Made by a program: the position numbers and the translations under genes. From Rhodocaloribacter litoris (GTDB lineage Bacteria > Bacteroidota > Rhodothermia > Rhodothermales > ISCAR-4553): DNA of 52,500 bases. The notes below the pieces were generated by a model that saw only the letters and a program-made list of their open reading frames with translations, was not told the DNA's origin and ran no database searches. The stretch lies in contig NZ_CP076718.1 of the NCBI RefSeq assembly GCF_011682235.2, forward strand, positions 2,472,689-2,525,188, given 5' to 3'. Of the stretch, positions 7,619-17,195 are shown in pieces (the first letter of the stretch is position 1; each line of letters opens with the position of its first letter).

Positions 7619-10354
7619 ATGATTACGAAAGACCTGAAGAAGCTGCTGCAGAAGCTCAACGACACGACCACGCGCGCCCTGGAGACGGCCGCGGGCTTCT
7701 GCATCTCGCGCACCCACTACGAGGTGACCGTCGAACACCTCCTGCTCAAGTTGATGGAGGAGGGATCGGGCGACCTGATCCGCATCTTCAACCACTTCGA
7801 CGTCGATACGAGCGAGCTCTGGGAGGCGTTGTTGCGCCAGCTGGAGAGCTACCGCACCGGCAATACCGGGCGGCCCTCCTTCTCCCCCATCCTGCTCCAG
7901 CTCATCGAGTCCGCCTGGATCGTTTCGTCGGTACATCACGGCCTGTCCGAGATCCGCTCCGGGACGCTGCTGGAGGCCCTGCTCGAAAGCGAGGCGCTGC
8001 AGGCGGCGCCCTACATGGAACGGCTCGCACCCGTGAAACGGGATGAGCTGCGGGACCGGTTCTTCGACATCGTAGCCGGCTCCTCCGAGGACCGGCCGTC
8101 CGCACGCGGTCCGGCCGGGCGGGTCGCCACGGACGGACGACCCGGGCAGCCGGGGCAGACCGCCCTCGACCTGTACACGACCGACGTGACCGGCAACGCC
8201 CGGGCGGGCAAGATCGACCCCGTCTCGGGGCGGGATGAGGAGATCCGCCAGATCATCGACATCCTGAGCCGCCGCCGCAAGAACAACCCGATCCTCGTGG
8301 GCGAGCCCGGCGTGGGCAAGACCGCCGTCGTCGAGGGGCTGGCACTGCGCATCGTGCACGGCGACGTGCCGGACAGCCTCAAGGAGGTCGAGATCCGGGG
8401 GCTGGACCTGGGCCTGCTGCAGGCCGGGGCAGGCGTCAAGGGCGAGTTCGAACAGCGGCTCAAGTCGGTGATTCAGGAGGTGCGCGAGGCGCCGAAGCCG
8501 ACGATCCTGTTCATCGACGAGGCGCACACGCTCATCGGGGCCGGCGGCGCCGCCGGCACCAGCGACGCGGCCAACCTGCTCAAACCGGCTCTGGCCCGCG
8601 GCGAGCTGCGTACCATCGCCGCCACCACCTGGTCCGAATACAAGAAATACATCGAAAAGGACCCGGCCCTGGAGCGCCGCTTCCAGCTCGTCAAGATCGA
8701 CGAGCCCTCGGTCGACAATGCCGTCACGATGCTGCGGGGGCTCAAGCACAAGTATGAGGAGCACCACGGCATCCCCATCTCCGACGAAGCCGTCGGGGCC
8801 GCCGTGCAACTCGCCGCGCGCTACGTGGCCGGGCGGCAGCTCCCGGACAAGGCGGTGGACCTGCTGGACACGGCCACGGCCCGCGTGAAGATGGCCCGCT
8901 CGGCCAAGCCCGGCGCCATCGACGATCTCGAACGGCGCCTGCAGTACCTCGACCTGAAGCTGCGCGCCATCGAACGGGACCTGCGCGGCGGCGTGCGCTC
9001 GGATGAACAGGTGCTCGAAGAGCTCAACGAGGAAAAAAGGCGCCTGGAGGAACGGCTCGAGCAGCTCAACGCCCGCTGGCAGCAGGAACGGGAACTGGTC
9101 GAACAGATCGTGCGCCGCCGCGAGGCGCTGCGTGCCCACACCGGCGACGGGCGCGAGCTGCGCGCCGAGATCGCCCGGCTGCAGCGGGAGCTGGAAACGC
9201 TCCAGGGCGAGAGCCCGCTGCTCTTCGCCGAGGTCAACACCCGCGTCGTGGCCCAGGTCGTGGCCGACTGGACCGGCATCCCGGCCGGGGCCATGGAAAA
9301 GGGCGAGGCCGAACGCCTGCTCGAACTCGAAGACCGGCTCAAGGAACGCATCATCGGCCAGGATGAAGCCATCGAACTGGTGGCCGAGACCATCCGCACC
9401 GCCAAAGCCGGCATGAAGAACCCGGATACGCCCATCGCCGTGTTCCTCTTCGTCGGGCCGAGCGGTGTCGGCAAGACCGAGCTGGCCCGGACCGTGGCGG
9501 AGGTCGTCTTCGGCGGCGAGCGTTTCCTGACCACCATCAACATGTCGGAGTACCAGGAAGCCCACACCGTCTCCCAGCTGAAGGGCTCGCCGCCCGGCTA
9601 CGTCGGCTACGGCGAGGGCGGCATCCTCACGGAGGCCGTCCGGCGCCTGCCCTACTCCGTCGTTCTGCTCGACGAGGTCGAAAAGGCCCACCGCGACGTC
9701 ATGAACCTGTTCTACCAGGTCTTCGACAAGGGCTTCATGCGCGACGGCGAGGGGCGCGAGATCGACTTCAAGAACACCATCATCATGATGACCTCGAACC
9801 TGGCCTCGGACATCATCTCCTATGTGGTCACGGAAGACGAGCGTCCCTCGCCCGACCAGCTGCGCCAGGCCATCCACCAGACCCTGGCCGAGCACTTCCA
9901 GCCGGCCCTGCTGGGCCGCATGAAAGTGGTGCCGTTCTACCCGCTCCAGCGTGAACCGATGAAGGGCATCGTTCGCCTCAAGCTGAACCGCATCGGCAGG
10001 CTGCTGCGCGAGGCCCACCGCATGGCGTTCACCTACAGCGACGAGGTCGTCGAGCGCATCGCCGAGCGCTGCACCCAGGTGGACACCGGCGCCCGCAACA
10101 TCGACTTCATCATCGACAAAAACGTCTTGCCGGCCGCGTCGAAGGCCCTGATCGCCCGCATGGTGGAGGATCGCCTGCCCTCGAAGCTGGCCCTGGGCAT
10201 CGACGAGCTCGGCAACTTCACCTATACCTTCGACGACGAACCGGTGGCCCCGGCGATGTCCCCGGTGCCGGGTGACGGCGCCCCGTCTGCCGAGACGGCG
10301 CCGGCGCCGGACGAAACCCCGGCGGGCGACGACGCACCGGAAGACGACGCCTAA
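7619..10354 (+). CDS. clpV: T6SS sheath-recycling ATPase ClpV (TssH)
   Basis: This 911-residue AAA+ disaggregase is of the ClpB/ClpV class. An N-domain (about 1-150) resembles ClpV rather than ClpB in its opening ([23 protein letters not shown]). AAA domain 1 has Walker A GEPGVGKT near residue 228. A coiled-coil middle domain spans about 430-540, and AAA domain 2 has Walker A GPSGVGKT near 612. ClpV disassembles the contracted sheath for reuse by gripping the TssC N-terminal helix. The last 35 or so residues are a Pro/Ala/Asp-rich tail, probably disordered and unusual for the family. It lies between tssG and vgrG. Confidence 0.95.
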   Translation: MITKDLKKLLQKLNDTTTRALETAAGFCISRTHYEVTVEHLLLKLMEEGSGDLIRIFNHFDVDTSELWEALLRQLESYRTGNTGRPSFSPILLQLIESAWIVSSVHHGLSEIRSGTLLEALLESEALQAAPYMERLAPVKRDELRDRFFDIVAGSSEDRPSARGPAGRVATDGRPGQPGQTALDLYTTDVTGNARAGKIDPVSGRDEEIRQIIDILSRRRKNNPILVGEPGVGKTAVVEGLALRIVHGDVPDSLKEVEIRGLDLGLLQAGAGVKGEFEQRLKSVIQEVREAPKPTILFIDEAHTLIGAGGAAGTSDAANLLKPALARGELRTIAATTWSEYKKYIEKDPALERRFQLVKIDEPSVDNAVTMLRGLKHKYEEHHGIPISDEAVGAAVQLAARYVAGRQLPDKAVDLLDTATARVKMARSAKPGAIDDLERRLQYLDLKLRAIERDLRGGVRSDEQVLEELNEEKRRLEERLEQLNARWQQERELVEQIVRRREALRAHTGDGRELRAEIARLQRELETLQGESPLLFAEVNTRVVAQVVADWTGIPAGAMEKGEAERLLELEDRLKERIIGQDEAIELVAETIRTAKAGMKNPDTPIAVFLFVGPSGVGKTELARTVAEVVFGGERFLTTINMSEYQEAHTVSQLKGSPPGYVGYGEGGILTEAVRRLPYSVVLLDEVEKAHRDVMNLFYQVFDKGFMRDGEGREIDFKNTIIMMTSNLASDIISYVVTEDERPSPDQLRQAIHQTLAEHFQPALLGRMKVVPFYPLQREPMKGIVRLKLNRIGRLLREAHRMAFTYSDEVVERIAERCTQVDTGARNIDFIIDKNVLPAASKALIARMVEDRLPSKLALGIDELGNFTYTFDDEPVAPAMSPVPGDGAPSAETAPAPDETPAGDDAPEDDA

Positions 10355-10405
10355 CCGCGCCGGAAGCCGCCGGGCGCGGGTGCCATCGATGAAGAGGATA
10401 CCCCC

Positions 10406-13111
10406 ATGCCGATAGCCAAACGCTCCGAAGCAGCCCGTTTTCTGTTCGAGTCCAGTGCGCTCGACAAGGAGGCCCTCTTTCCCGTCCGGTTCCGGGGCTA
10501 CGAGGAGATCTCCCGGCCGTACCGGTTCGAGATCGACCTGGTCTCGGACGATCCCCACATCGACCTGGCGGCCGTGACGGGCCAGCCCGCCACGCTGCAT
10601 CTGCAGCGCATCGGCGACGGCTTCGAACATTTCCGCCCGATCCATGGGATCGTCGTGGACTTCCAGTTGCTCCAGAGCCAGGAAGGGTACGCCGCCTACC
10701 GGGCGGAGCTGGTACCCCGGCTGTGGCTGGCCTCGCTCGCCCACCGCAGCCGGATCTTCAAGGACATGACGGTGCCGGAGATCGTCCGCGAGGTGCTGGC
10801 GCCCTACGACGTCAAGCCCGAGTTCAGCCTGGCCGAGTCGTACCCGCCGCGCGAGTATTGCGTGCAGTACCGGGAGTCGGACCTGAACTTCGTCAGCCGG
10901 CTGCTGGAGTTCGAGGGGCTCTCCTACTTCTTCCGGCACGAGGAAGGCAGCGAGGTGCTCCTGATCTCGGACAAGCCGGATGCCTTTGCCCCGATCGAGG
11001 TGCAGGAGGAGATCCCGTTCCATCAGGGTTACCGGGTGCCCCGCGAGCTGAACGAGAAAGTCGAGGAGCTGGTGTGCCGCGAGCGCCTCGTCAGCAGCCA
11101 CGTCATCCTGCAGGACTACAACTACCGGACCCCCGACACGGACCTGCGTGCGGAGACGCGCCCGGACGGCCAGCCGGAGGCGGTCTACTATGAATACGGC
11201 GATCACTACAAAGACCCCGGCGCCGGGAAACGACTCGCCCGGGTGCGGCACGAGGAAATCGCCTGCCAGCGCCGCGTGCTCCACGGCCGGAGCACCTGTG
11301 CCGGGATGCAGGCCGGCTATACCTTCACCCTGAAGGGCCATACCCGGGACGACCTGAACCAGGAGTTCCTCCTCCTCCGCGTCGAGCACGAAGGCCGGCA
11401 GTTCGGGTTCATGGGAAAGGAATACGAAACCTTCTTCTCGGACACCCCGGACGCCGGCACCGGGCCGCGCATCAGCTACGGCAACACGTTCCGGTGCATC
11501 CCGGCGAGCATTCCCTTCCGCCCGCCCCGCCTTACGCCCAAGCCGCGGGTCCACGGCGTCATGACGGCCACGGTCATCGGGGACGGCGGCGGCTACGCCG
11601 CCCTGGACGAGCACGGCCGGTACTGGGCGCAGATGCACTTCGACCTGGAAAACAAAGGCTCCCGCCCCATCCGCATGGTCCAGCCCTACACGGGCAAGGG
11701 CCACGCCGGCTTCCACCTGCCGCCCCACCCCGGCACCGAGATGCTCTGGGCCTGTATCGACGGCGACCCGGACCGGCCCTACGCCATCGGCTCGGGGCCC
11801 AACCCGAACAACCCCGCCCCGGTCACCAGCGAGAACAACTCGCAGCACATCTTCCGCACCACCTCGGACAACCTCCTCTTCATCGAGGACCGGCAGGAGA
11901 TGGAGCGGATCACCCTCTACACGCCGCGTTTCAACAGCCTGCTCTCGCTGGGCGACAAGCACGCGGGCAACGAGGGCTGTACCCTCACGACCGAGGAGAA
12001 GACGCTCATCCACGGCGGCAAGGGCATCGGCCTGCACGCCCCGAAGGATGGCCTGTTCATCTCCGCCTGGCCGGCCTTCGGCGACGGCAACATCGGGACG
12101 CAGATCAACGCCGCGCTGCCCCTGGCCACCGCGATCATCGGCGCCGCCACCGGCAAGTTCATCGACAGCGCCGACAGCCCGTTCGGGAAGGTCGTCCGGA
12201 TGGTCAAAAAGGCGAACGACCTCTGGAGCAAGGCCTCGCTGGCCGCCAAAGCGCAGAAGTTTTTCGGGGAGGAAAACATCTACACGAAGTTCTTCGACCA
12301 GTTCGGCACGCCGGGCATCTTCGCCACGGCCCAGGGCGGGATCGACTTCGTCAATGCCGAGGGCTTCACCATCGTCACCGGCGGCGGCTATACCCTCCTG
12401 ACGCCGGCCGAGGTCAAGCTCATGGCGGCGGACGACATCGGGCTCTCGAGCGGGGCCAGCGTCTCGGTCTACGCACGCCACGGCCACATCCAGATGGTGG
12501 CGGACACGAAAGACATCCTGATGAAAGCCGTCACGAGCAACGTCGTCAGCCGGGCCAAGAAGGGCATCGTCCACTCGGCCGGAAGCTCGATCTACCTCCG
12601 CGCGGGCGACGTCACGGACGACCTGAAGCGCAAGACGCTCGGCAGTATCGGCAAGGACATCGTCGGCAAGTTCAAGAAGAAGGAACCCGAGAAAAAGGTC
12701 GAGTACGAACTGCCGCCGACCGACGGGGACTGCCGCATCCAGCTCAACGCGAAGGACGGGATCTACCTGAATGCCGAGAACGGGGAGGTCATCATCCAGT
12801 CCCAGCAGAAGGAGATCGCCCTGGCCGGCGACAAGCTTGCGCTGGCCGGCGAGAACGGCGTGGAGATCTACGACGACAAGAAGCAGATCGAGCTGACGTG
12901 CGGCCAGGCCAGTATCATCCTGAAGAAGAGCGGGGAGATCACGATCAAGGGCATGAAGATCACCATCGAGGCCGACCAGACCCTCACCCTCAAGGGAGGT
13001 ATGGCCGTCAACGTCAACACCGACGGCAAGGTCACCACACAGGGCAACATGGTCGAGTCGAACGGGAAGGCCGTTCACATCGTCAAGGGAGGGATTGTCA
13101 AGATCAACTAG
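10406..13111 (+). CDS. vgrG: T6SS spike protein VgrG (TssI), extended
   Basis: This 901-residue protein has the gp27-like N-terminal half (FPVRFRGYEEISRPYRFEIDLVS; CVQYRESDLNFVSRLLEFEGLSYFFRHEE near residue 153) and the gp5 OB-fold (GVMTATVIGDGG through PHPGTEMLWACIDGDPDRPYAIGSGPNPNN). A long beta-helix follows, with repeated short strands to the C-terminus. It is longer than a minimal VgrG because a probably helical stretch (about 564-638) and a Lys-rich stretch (about 740-770) interrupt the needle. VgrG trimers sit at the tube tip and carry PAAR tips and effectors. The PAAR gene starts 15 bases later. Confidence 0.95.
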   Translation: MPIAKRSEAARFLFESSALDKEALFPVRFRGYEEISRPYRFEIDLVSDDPHIDLAAVTGQPATLHLQRIGDGFEHFRPIHGIVVDFQLLQSQEGYAAYRAELVPRLWLASLAHRSRIFKDMTVPEIVREVLAPYDVKPEFSLAESYPPREYCVQYRESDLNFVSRLLEFEGLSYFFRHEEGSEVLLISDKPDAFAPIEVQEEIPFHQGYRVPRELNEKVEELVCRERLVSSHVILQDYNYRTPDTDLRAETRPDGQPEAVYYEYGDHYKDPGAGKRLARVRHEEIACQRRVLHGRSTCAGMQAGYTFTLKGHTRDDLNQEFLLLRVEHEGRQFGFMGKEYETFFSDTPDAGTGPRISYGNTFRCIPASIPFRPPRLTPKPRVHGVMTATVIGDGGGYAALDEHGRYWAQMHFDLENKGSRPIRMVQPYTGKGHAGFHLPPHPGTEMLWACIDGDPDRPYAIGSGPNPNNPAPVTSENNSQHIFRTTSDNLLFIEDRQEMERITLYTPRFNSLLSLGDKHAGNEGCTLTTEEKTLIHGGKGIGLHAPKDGLFISAWPAFGDGNIGTQINAALPLATAIIGAATGKFIDSADSPFGKVVRMVKKANDLWSKASLAAKAQKFFGEENIYTKFFDQFGTPGIFATAQGGIDFVNAEGFTIVTGGGYTLLTPAEVKLMAADDIGLSSGASVSVYARHGHIQMVADTKDILMKAVTSNVVSRAKKGIVHSAGSSIYLRAGDVTDDLKRKTLGSIGKDIVGKFKKKEPEKKVEYELPPTDGDCRIQLNAKDGIYLNAENGEVIIQSQQKEIALAGDKLALAGENGVEIYDDKKQIELTCGQASIILKKSGEITIKGMKITIEADQTLTLKGGMAVNVNTDGKVTTQGNMVESNGKAVHIVKGGIVKIN

Positions 13112-13126
13112 CCGTTTCCTGGCGCC

Positions 13127-13456
13127 ATGCCGTTTCCTGCTGCCACCGTTACTTCGAGCATGATGCACGGCCCCCCGCTGCTGGGGCCTGGCTACCCGAC
13201 CGTCCTCATCGGCGGCAAACCGGCCTGGCGGGTGGGCGACCAGCACACCTGTCCGGTGCCGAACGCGCCGCCGCCGGCCGGGCCCGGCACGCCGCACGGC
13301 CCGGGCCTCACTGCGCCGCCCGGCACCATCACGGTGCTCGTCGGCGGGCCGCCGCTCGCCCGCGTGACTTCCCAGGTCATGGAGCCGGGCGCCGTCGTGC
13401 CGCCGATGGTAGCCAACCCGATTCTGATGGGGGTCGTCACGGTGATCGTCCCCTGA
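13127..13456 (+). CDS. PAAR-domain spike tip protein
   Basis: This 109-residue protein has the small Gly/Pro-rich beta fold of PAAR proteins. VLIGGKPAWRVGDQHTCPVPN (residues about 26-46) and ITVLVGGPPLARVTSQVMEPGAVV (about 68-91) are paired PAAR-type repeats with a Cys and His available for the metal site. PAAR proteins cap the VgrG spike as a pointed tip and recruit effectors. It sits directly between vgrG and the Rhs-type gene, so tip and YD-repeat protein are separate polypeptides here, whereas many Rhs effectors carry PAAR at their own N-terminus. Confidence 0.85.
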   Translation: MPFPAATVTSSMMHGPPLLGPGYPTVLIGGKPAWRVGDQHTCPVPNAPPPAGPGTPHGPGLTAPPGTITVLVGGPPLARVTSQVMEPGAVVPPMVANPILMGVVTVIVP

Positions 13457-13546
13457 TCCCTGCCGGAGCCTCGGGGCGCCTCGCGTCTTCGCCGTCCGGG
13501 CGTGGCACCTTCGGCCGCAGGCGGTGGCAGGGCCCCGGACCCCCTT

Positions 13547-13581
13547 CGATCCGCAATCCGAAATTCCCAATCCGCAAGCCG
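13547..13581. repeat. Short AATCCGCAA-type repeats before the Rhs gene
   Basis: A small A/T-richer patch just before the Rhs start contains ATCCGCAATCCG (13549-13560) and AATCCGCAA (13569-13577), a degenerate tandem of about 8-10 bases. It contrasts with the GC-rich flanks. No function is evident. Confidence 0.35.
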
Positions 13582-16161
13582 ATGTTCCTTCGCGTCGATG
13601 TTGCCACCGGCGAGACGGTCTATCACGCGGTGGACCTCCAGCTCCCCGGCGCCATCCCGGTGGAACTGGCGCGGGCGTACCGCAGCGGGCAGGCACAGGA
13701 GGCCGGGCTGTTCGGTGCGGGGTGGCGGTCGAGCCTGGAGGTCGCGCTCGAGGTCGGGCACGAGGCGATCACGTTCCGGCAGGCCGGGCGGCGGCCCACC
13801 GTCTTCACCCCGATCGACGTGGGGGTGCAGGCCGTTCATGCCGAGACGGGCCTCGTCCTTCAGCACCACCCGGATGCATACGTGGTCTTTCGCTCCCCCC
13901 GGGCCCGGTACGTTTTCCCGAAGTCGCAGGGCCGGGGCGGCACGCTCTATCCGGAACGGATCGAGGATCCGTACGGGAACCACGTGCAGTTCGTCTACGC
14001 CGGCACGCGGCCCCTCCGCCTGATCGATGCCGAAGGGCGGCAGGTACATTTCTCCTACGACGGGAACCGGATCGCCGCCGTGCAGGTGACCGACGGCCGC
14101 GAGGTCGTCCGGCGACGCACCTACCGTTATGACTTCCACGGGGATCTGGTTGCCGTCGAGGACGGGGCGGGACGGGTATGGCGCTTCGAGTACCAGAGTC
14201 ACCTGCTCGTCGCCTGTACGGATCGGCTCGGCGGGCGACAGTACGCCCAGTATGACGCGGACCGGCGCTGCATCGCGATCTGGCAGGCGGACGGGTCGGC
14301 CGTCCGCCACCTCGCCTACGACGAGGTCCGCCAGGCCACCCTGGTGCTCGACACCGGCGGGTATCAGACGATCTATCAGCATGCCGCTCCCGACTGCGTG
14401 CTGGGGCGGGTCGATCCGGAGAGCCGGGAGCAGTTCTTTTACTATGACGAGCAGGGAGGGCTGGCCGGCTTCTCGGGCGAGGGCGGCCGCGTGATCACCT
14501 TCCAGCGGTGGAACCGGGAGGAACGGACCTTCACCCGGGTCGACGACGAGACGTCGTTCCTGCTGCTGCAACTCGACGGGCAGGGCCTGGCGACGGAGGC
14601 CGAGGATGCCTACGGCCACCGCTACGGGTACACGTACGATGCGCAGGGTGGGCTCGTCCGGTTCACGCTGCCCTCGGGCGTCGCCTGGACGTTCGAACGG
14701 GACCGGCAGGGCCGGCTCGTGCAGGTCCTCAGCCCCGAAGGGCGCCGTGTACGCCTGGCCTACGGCCGGGACGGGCGCACCCGCACCGTGGCCGACGACC
14801 TCGGCGAGCGGTTCTCGGCCCGGTACGACCTGCTGGGGCGGCTCGTCGAACGGGTGGACGCCTCGGGGCGCCGGCAGCAACGCCAGTATGATTCCGAGGG
14901 GCGCCTCACCGGCCTCGCGGTCGGCGGCTACCGGCTCCAGTTCACCTACGACGCCGAAGGACACCTGCTTGCCGTGGCCGACAGCGAGGGCCGCAGGGCG
15001 GCCTTCCGCTATGATGCCTTCGGCCGGATGCGCACCTGGACCGATCCGGAAGGGCGACAGGGGCAGGTCGAGTACGACCGGGACGGGCACGTGGTCCGTA
15101 TGGTCGACGGGCAGGGGCGCGTCCTCGATGCCCGGCCCGGCCGCGAAGCGGTCCCTCCGGCCCCGGACGTCGCCTTCGGTCCCTCGGGCGAGTTGCGCGT
15201 GGCGGTTCGCGGCGACGAGACCCTGCTCTTTCACTACGACCCCGATGGTCGCCTCGTACAGCTTCAGGGGGACGACCGGGCCGTCTCCTTCTCCTACGAC
15301 GGCGACGGCAACCTGCAGGCCGTCGAAGACGCGGCCGGGCGGCGCATACGACTGGCCTACGACCCCCGCGGGCGGCTCGTGCGGGTCACGGACCCGGCCG
15401 GGCGCGACCTGCACCTGGCCTATGACGACGACGACCGCCTCGCCTCCCTGCAACGACCCGGTGGCGAGCGGCTGGTCTTTCGATACGACGCGCTGGACCG
15501 CCTCGTCGAACGCACCGGGGCTTCCGGCGACGAAACGCACACGTTTCGGTTCGGCGATGCCCCCCCCCGAAGCCTGTGCACCACGGAACTCGACCTGCCC
15601 GCCGCCGCGACGGATTCCGGCGACGGCGGCACGGTGTGGGCCTCGCTCGTTCAGGGGCGCTACGGCCTGGTATGGCTTGCGGCGTTCGGGCCCTGGTGGA
15701 TCCCGGTCTGGTGGCAGGACGCGGCGTGCGACGGCGGCGGCACGACCGACGCCATGGGCCGCCTGGCCGCCTGGTGCCTGGAGGGGCCCGATGCCCCGAG
15801 GACCTGCGCCGGGCACCGCTCCGCCGGCGACGTGTTGCGGTGGTGGCAACGGGCCGCCCGGCCGTCCGATCCTTTCGACCTGCCCGCCGTGCCGGACCTC
15901 CGCGCACCGCTGTGGATGGCCGCCGAGCTGAGCCGCTTCCTCCTGCGACGCTCCTGTTACGACGTGCATCATCCGCAGGATGCCCCTTTCTTCCTTCCCC
16001 GTCCCCGGGAAGACAGCCTCCGCTCGCCGGATCCACTGGTCACCGGGGCCCACCGGTACGGCTATCTGAAACCCGGCGGGTGGAGCCGGGCCCATCCGGC
16101 CGGTCTCCTCCGCAACGGGCAGCCCCCCGTGGAACTCGTGCTGCAACCCCTCGGCGGATGA
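13582..16161 (+). CDS. Rhs/YD-repeat protein, candidate T6SS effector
   Basis: This 859-residue protein opens with a DUF6531-like segment (VDVATGETVYHAVDLQLPG, residues 4-22). About sixteen YD repeats follow, such as FTYDAEGHLL, FRYDAFGRM, FSYDGDGNL and LAYDPRGRLV, ending near residue 646. Rhs repeats build a hollow shell that encloses a toxic C-terminal domain. The last 210 residues are unlike the repeats: rich in Trp and Cys (LVWLAAFGPWWIPVWWQDAAC; RRSCYDVHHP), and the usual Rhs core motif DPxGLxGG before the toxin is not seen. The start ATG is set by homology because the frame stays open back into vgrG. It overlaps the next gene by 4 bases. Position after vgrG and PAAR supports delivery by the T6SS; toxicity is unproven. 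Confidence 0.8.
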   Translation: MFLRVDVATGETVYHAVDLQLPGAIPVELARAYRSGQAQEAGLFGAGWRSSLEVALEVGHEAITFRQAGRRPTVFTPIDVGVQAVHAETGLVLQHHPDAYVVFRSPRARYVFPKSQGRGGTLYPERIEDPYGNHVQFVYAGTRPLRLIDAEGRQVHFSYDGNRIAAVQVTDGREVVRRRTYRYDFHGDLVAVEDGAGRVWRFEYQSHLLVACTDRLGGRQYAQYDADRRCIAIWQADGSAVRHLAYDEVRQATLVLDTGGYQTIYQHAAPDCVLGRVDPESREQFFYYDEQGGLAGFSGEGGRVITFQRWNREERTFTRVDDETSFLLLQLDGQGLATEAEDAYGHRYGYTYDAQGGLVRFTLPSGVAWTFERDRQGRLVQVLSPEGRRVRLAYGRDGRTRTVADDLGERFSARYDLLGRLVERVDASGRRQQRQYDSEGRLTGLAVGGYRLQFTYDAEGHLLAVADSEGRRAAFRYDAFGRMRTWTDPEGRQGQVEYDRDGHVVRMVDGQGRVLDARPGREAVPPAPDVAFGPSGELRVAVRGDETLLFHYDPDGRLVQLQGDDRAVSFSYDGDGNLQAVEDAAGRRIRLAYDPRGRLVRVTDPAGRDLHLAYDDDDRLASLQRPGGERLVFRYDALDRLVERTGASGDETHTFRFGDAPPRSLCTTELDLPAAATDSGDGGTVWASLVQGRYGLVWLAAFGPWWIPVWWQDAACDGGGTTDAMGRLAAWCLEGPDAPRTCAGHRSAGDVLRWWQRAARPSDPFDLPAVPDLRAPLWMAAELSRFLLRRSCYDVHHPQDAPFFLPRPREDSLRSPDPLVTGAHRYGYLKPGGWSRAHPAGLLRNGQPPVELVLQPLGG

Positions 16162-17186
16162 TGCAGGCCGCAGGCGACATACCGCCCGTCATGGAGCAAC
16201 TCCGGCCCGGTGCCGTGCTCCCGGAACTCGACCTGCGCGGGCAGGTGCTGGCCGAGCTCTCGCTTGCCGGCGCCGACCTCACGGGCGCCCGCCTGCAGGG
16301 GGCCCGCCTGACCCACGTCGACCTCCGGGATGCCGACCTGTCGGGGGCCGACCTGGCCGGGGCCGTGATCGAGGGATGCCTGATGGACCGGGCGCGGCTC
16401 CGACAGGTCACGCTGGCCGGGGCCGTCGTACGGGAGACGAGCCTGGGCGAAGCCGACCTCCGCGGCGCCGGCCTGCAGGGATGCACCCTGGCCGCCTCCT
16501 ACCTGGAAGCCGCCCGGCTGGCCGGCTGCGACGCCACCGGCGCGAGCTTCCAGGAATGCTTCCTCGGCCGGGCCACCCTGGCGCGGCTGCAGGCTCCCCG
16601 TGCCGATTTCCGGCGCGCCGTGCTGACGGAAGCCAACCTGACCGAAGCCGACTTCACCGGCGCCGTCCTTTCGGGCGCCGTCCTGGACCGGGCCACGGCC
16701 CCCGGCGCCCGGTTCGCCGGCGCCACCCTGGTCATGCTCTATGCCCCCCGGGCCGACTTCTCCGCGTGCGACTTTTCCGGAGCCTGCCTGAGCGCCGCCG
16801 CCCTCCAGCGGGCCGCCCTGCCGGAAGCCCTGCTCGTCCACGTCCGGGCCGACGAGGCCCGCTTCGACCACGCCGACCTGCGCCAGGCCCGCTGCCTCGA
16901 TGCCGACTTTTCACACGCCGTCTTCGTCGGCGCCGACCTCTCCGGCGGCCAGGCCGCCCGGTGCAACTTCTTCGGTGCCGACTTTCTCTGGGCACGGATC
17001 GACACCTTCGATCACGCGAAATGTGAGATGGAACATGCCCGGATGCCGCAGGCCGTGCGGCCGAAGTACGGGCCGGCGGCCCAGCCGCCCCCTGTGCGGC
17101 CCGTCCCGCTCTATCGCCGTGCCGCCACCCCCGAGGAGCGCCGGGAGCTCGTCCGAAGGGACGTGGAAGACGCGTCCTCCGCCTGA
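16158..17186 (+). CDS. Pentapeptide-repeat protein in T6SS effector operon
   Basis: This 342-residue protein consists, from about residue 25 to 290, of tandem A(D/N)LXX pentapeptides (ADLTGARLQGARLTHVDLRDADLSGADLAGA and further), which fold into a right-handed four-sided beta-helix. A short Pro-rich tail follows. The ATGA overlap with the Rhs gene implies coupled translation. In other T6SS clusters, pentapeptide proteins accompany DUF2169 and PAAR genes as accessory factors. An immunity or loading role for the adjacent Rhs-type protein is possible but not shown. No signal peptide is visible, so a cytoplasmic location is likely. Confidence 0.85.
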   Translation: MMQAAGDIPPVMEQLRPGAVLPELDLRGQVLAELSLAGADLTGARLQGARLTHVDLRDADLSGADLAGAVIEGCLMDRARLRQVTLAGAVVRETSLGEADLRGAGLQGCTLAASYLEAARLAGCDATGASFQECFLGRATLARLQAPRADFRRAVLTEANLTEADFTGAVLSGAVLDRATAPGARFAGATLVMLYAPRADFSACDFSGACLSAAALQRAALPEALLVHVRADEARFDHADLRQARCLDADFSHAVFVGADLSGGQAARCNFFGADFLWARIDTFDHAKCEMEHARMPQAVRPKYGPAAQPPPVRPVPLYRRAATPEERRELVRRDVEDASSA

Positions 17187-17195
17187 TCAAGCGCC

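Noticed and set aside
11494-13581. N-terminal extension of the Rhs-type protein back into vgrG
   Set aside because: The frame is open but antagonistic to vgrG and PAAR, both secure. Homology begins at the ATG at 13582.
6110-13696. A 2,528-codon open frame on the minus strand across tssF-vgrG
   Set aside because: It runs antisense to secure T6SS genes, has low-complexity Arg/Ala/Gly/His composition and no recognisable domain. Such shadows are expected in GC-rich coding DNA.
13192-16146. A 984-codon minus-strand open frame opposite the Rhs-type gene
   Set aside because: Antisense shadow of the YD-repeat gene; its translation has no family resemblance.
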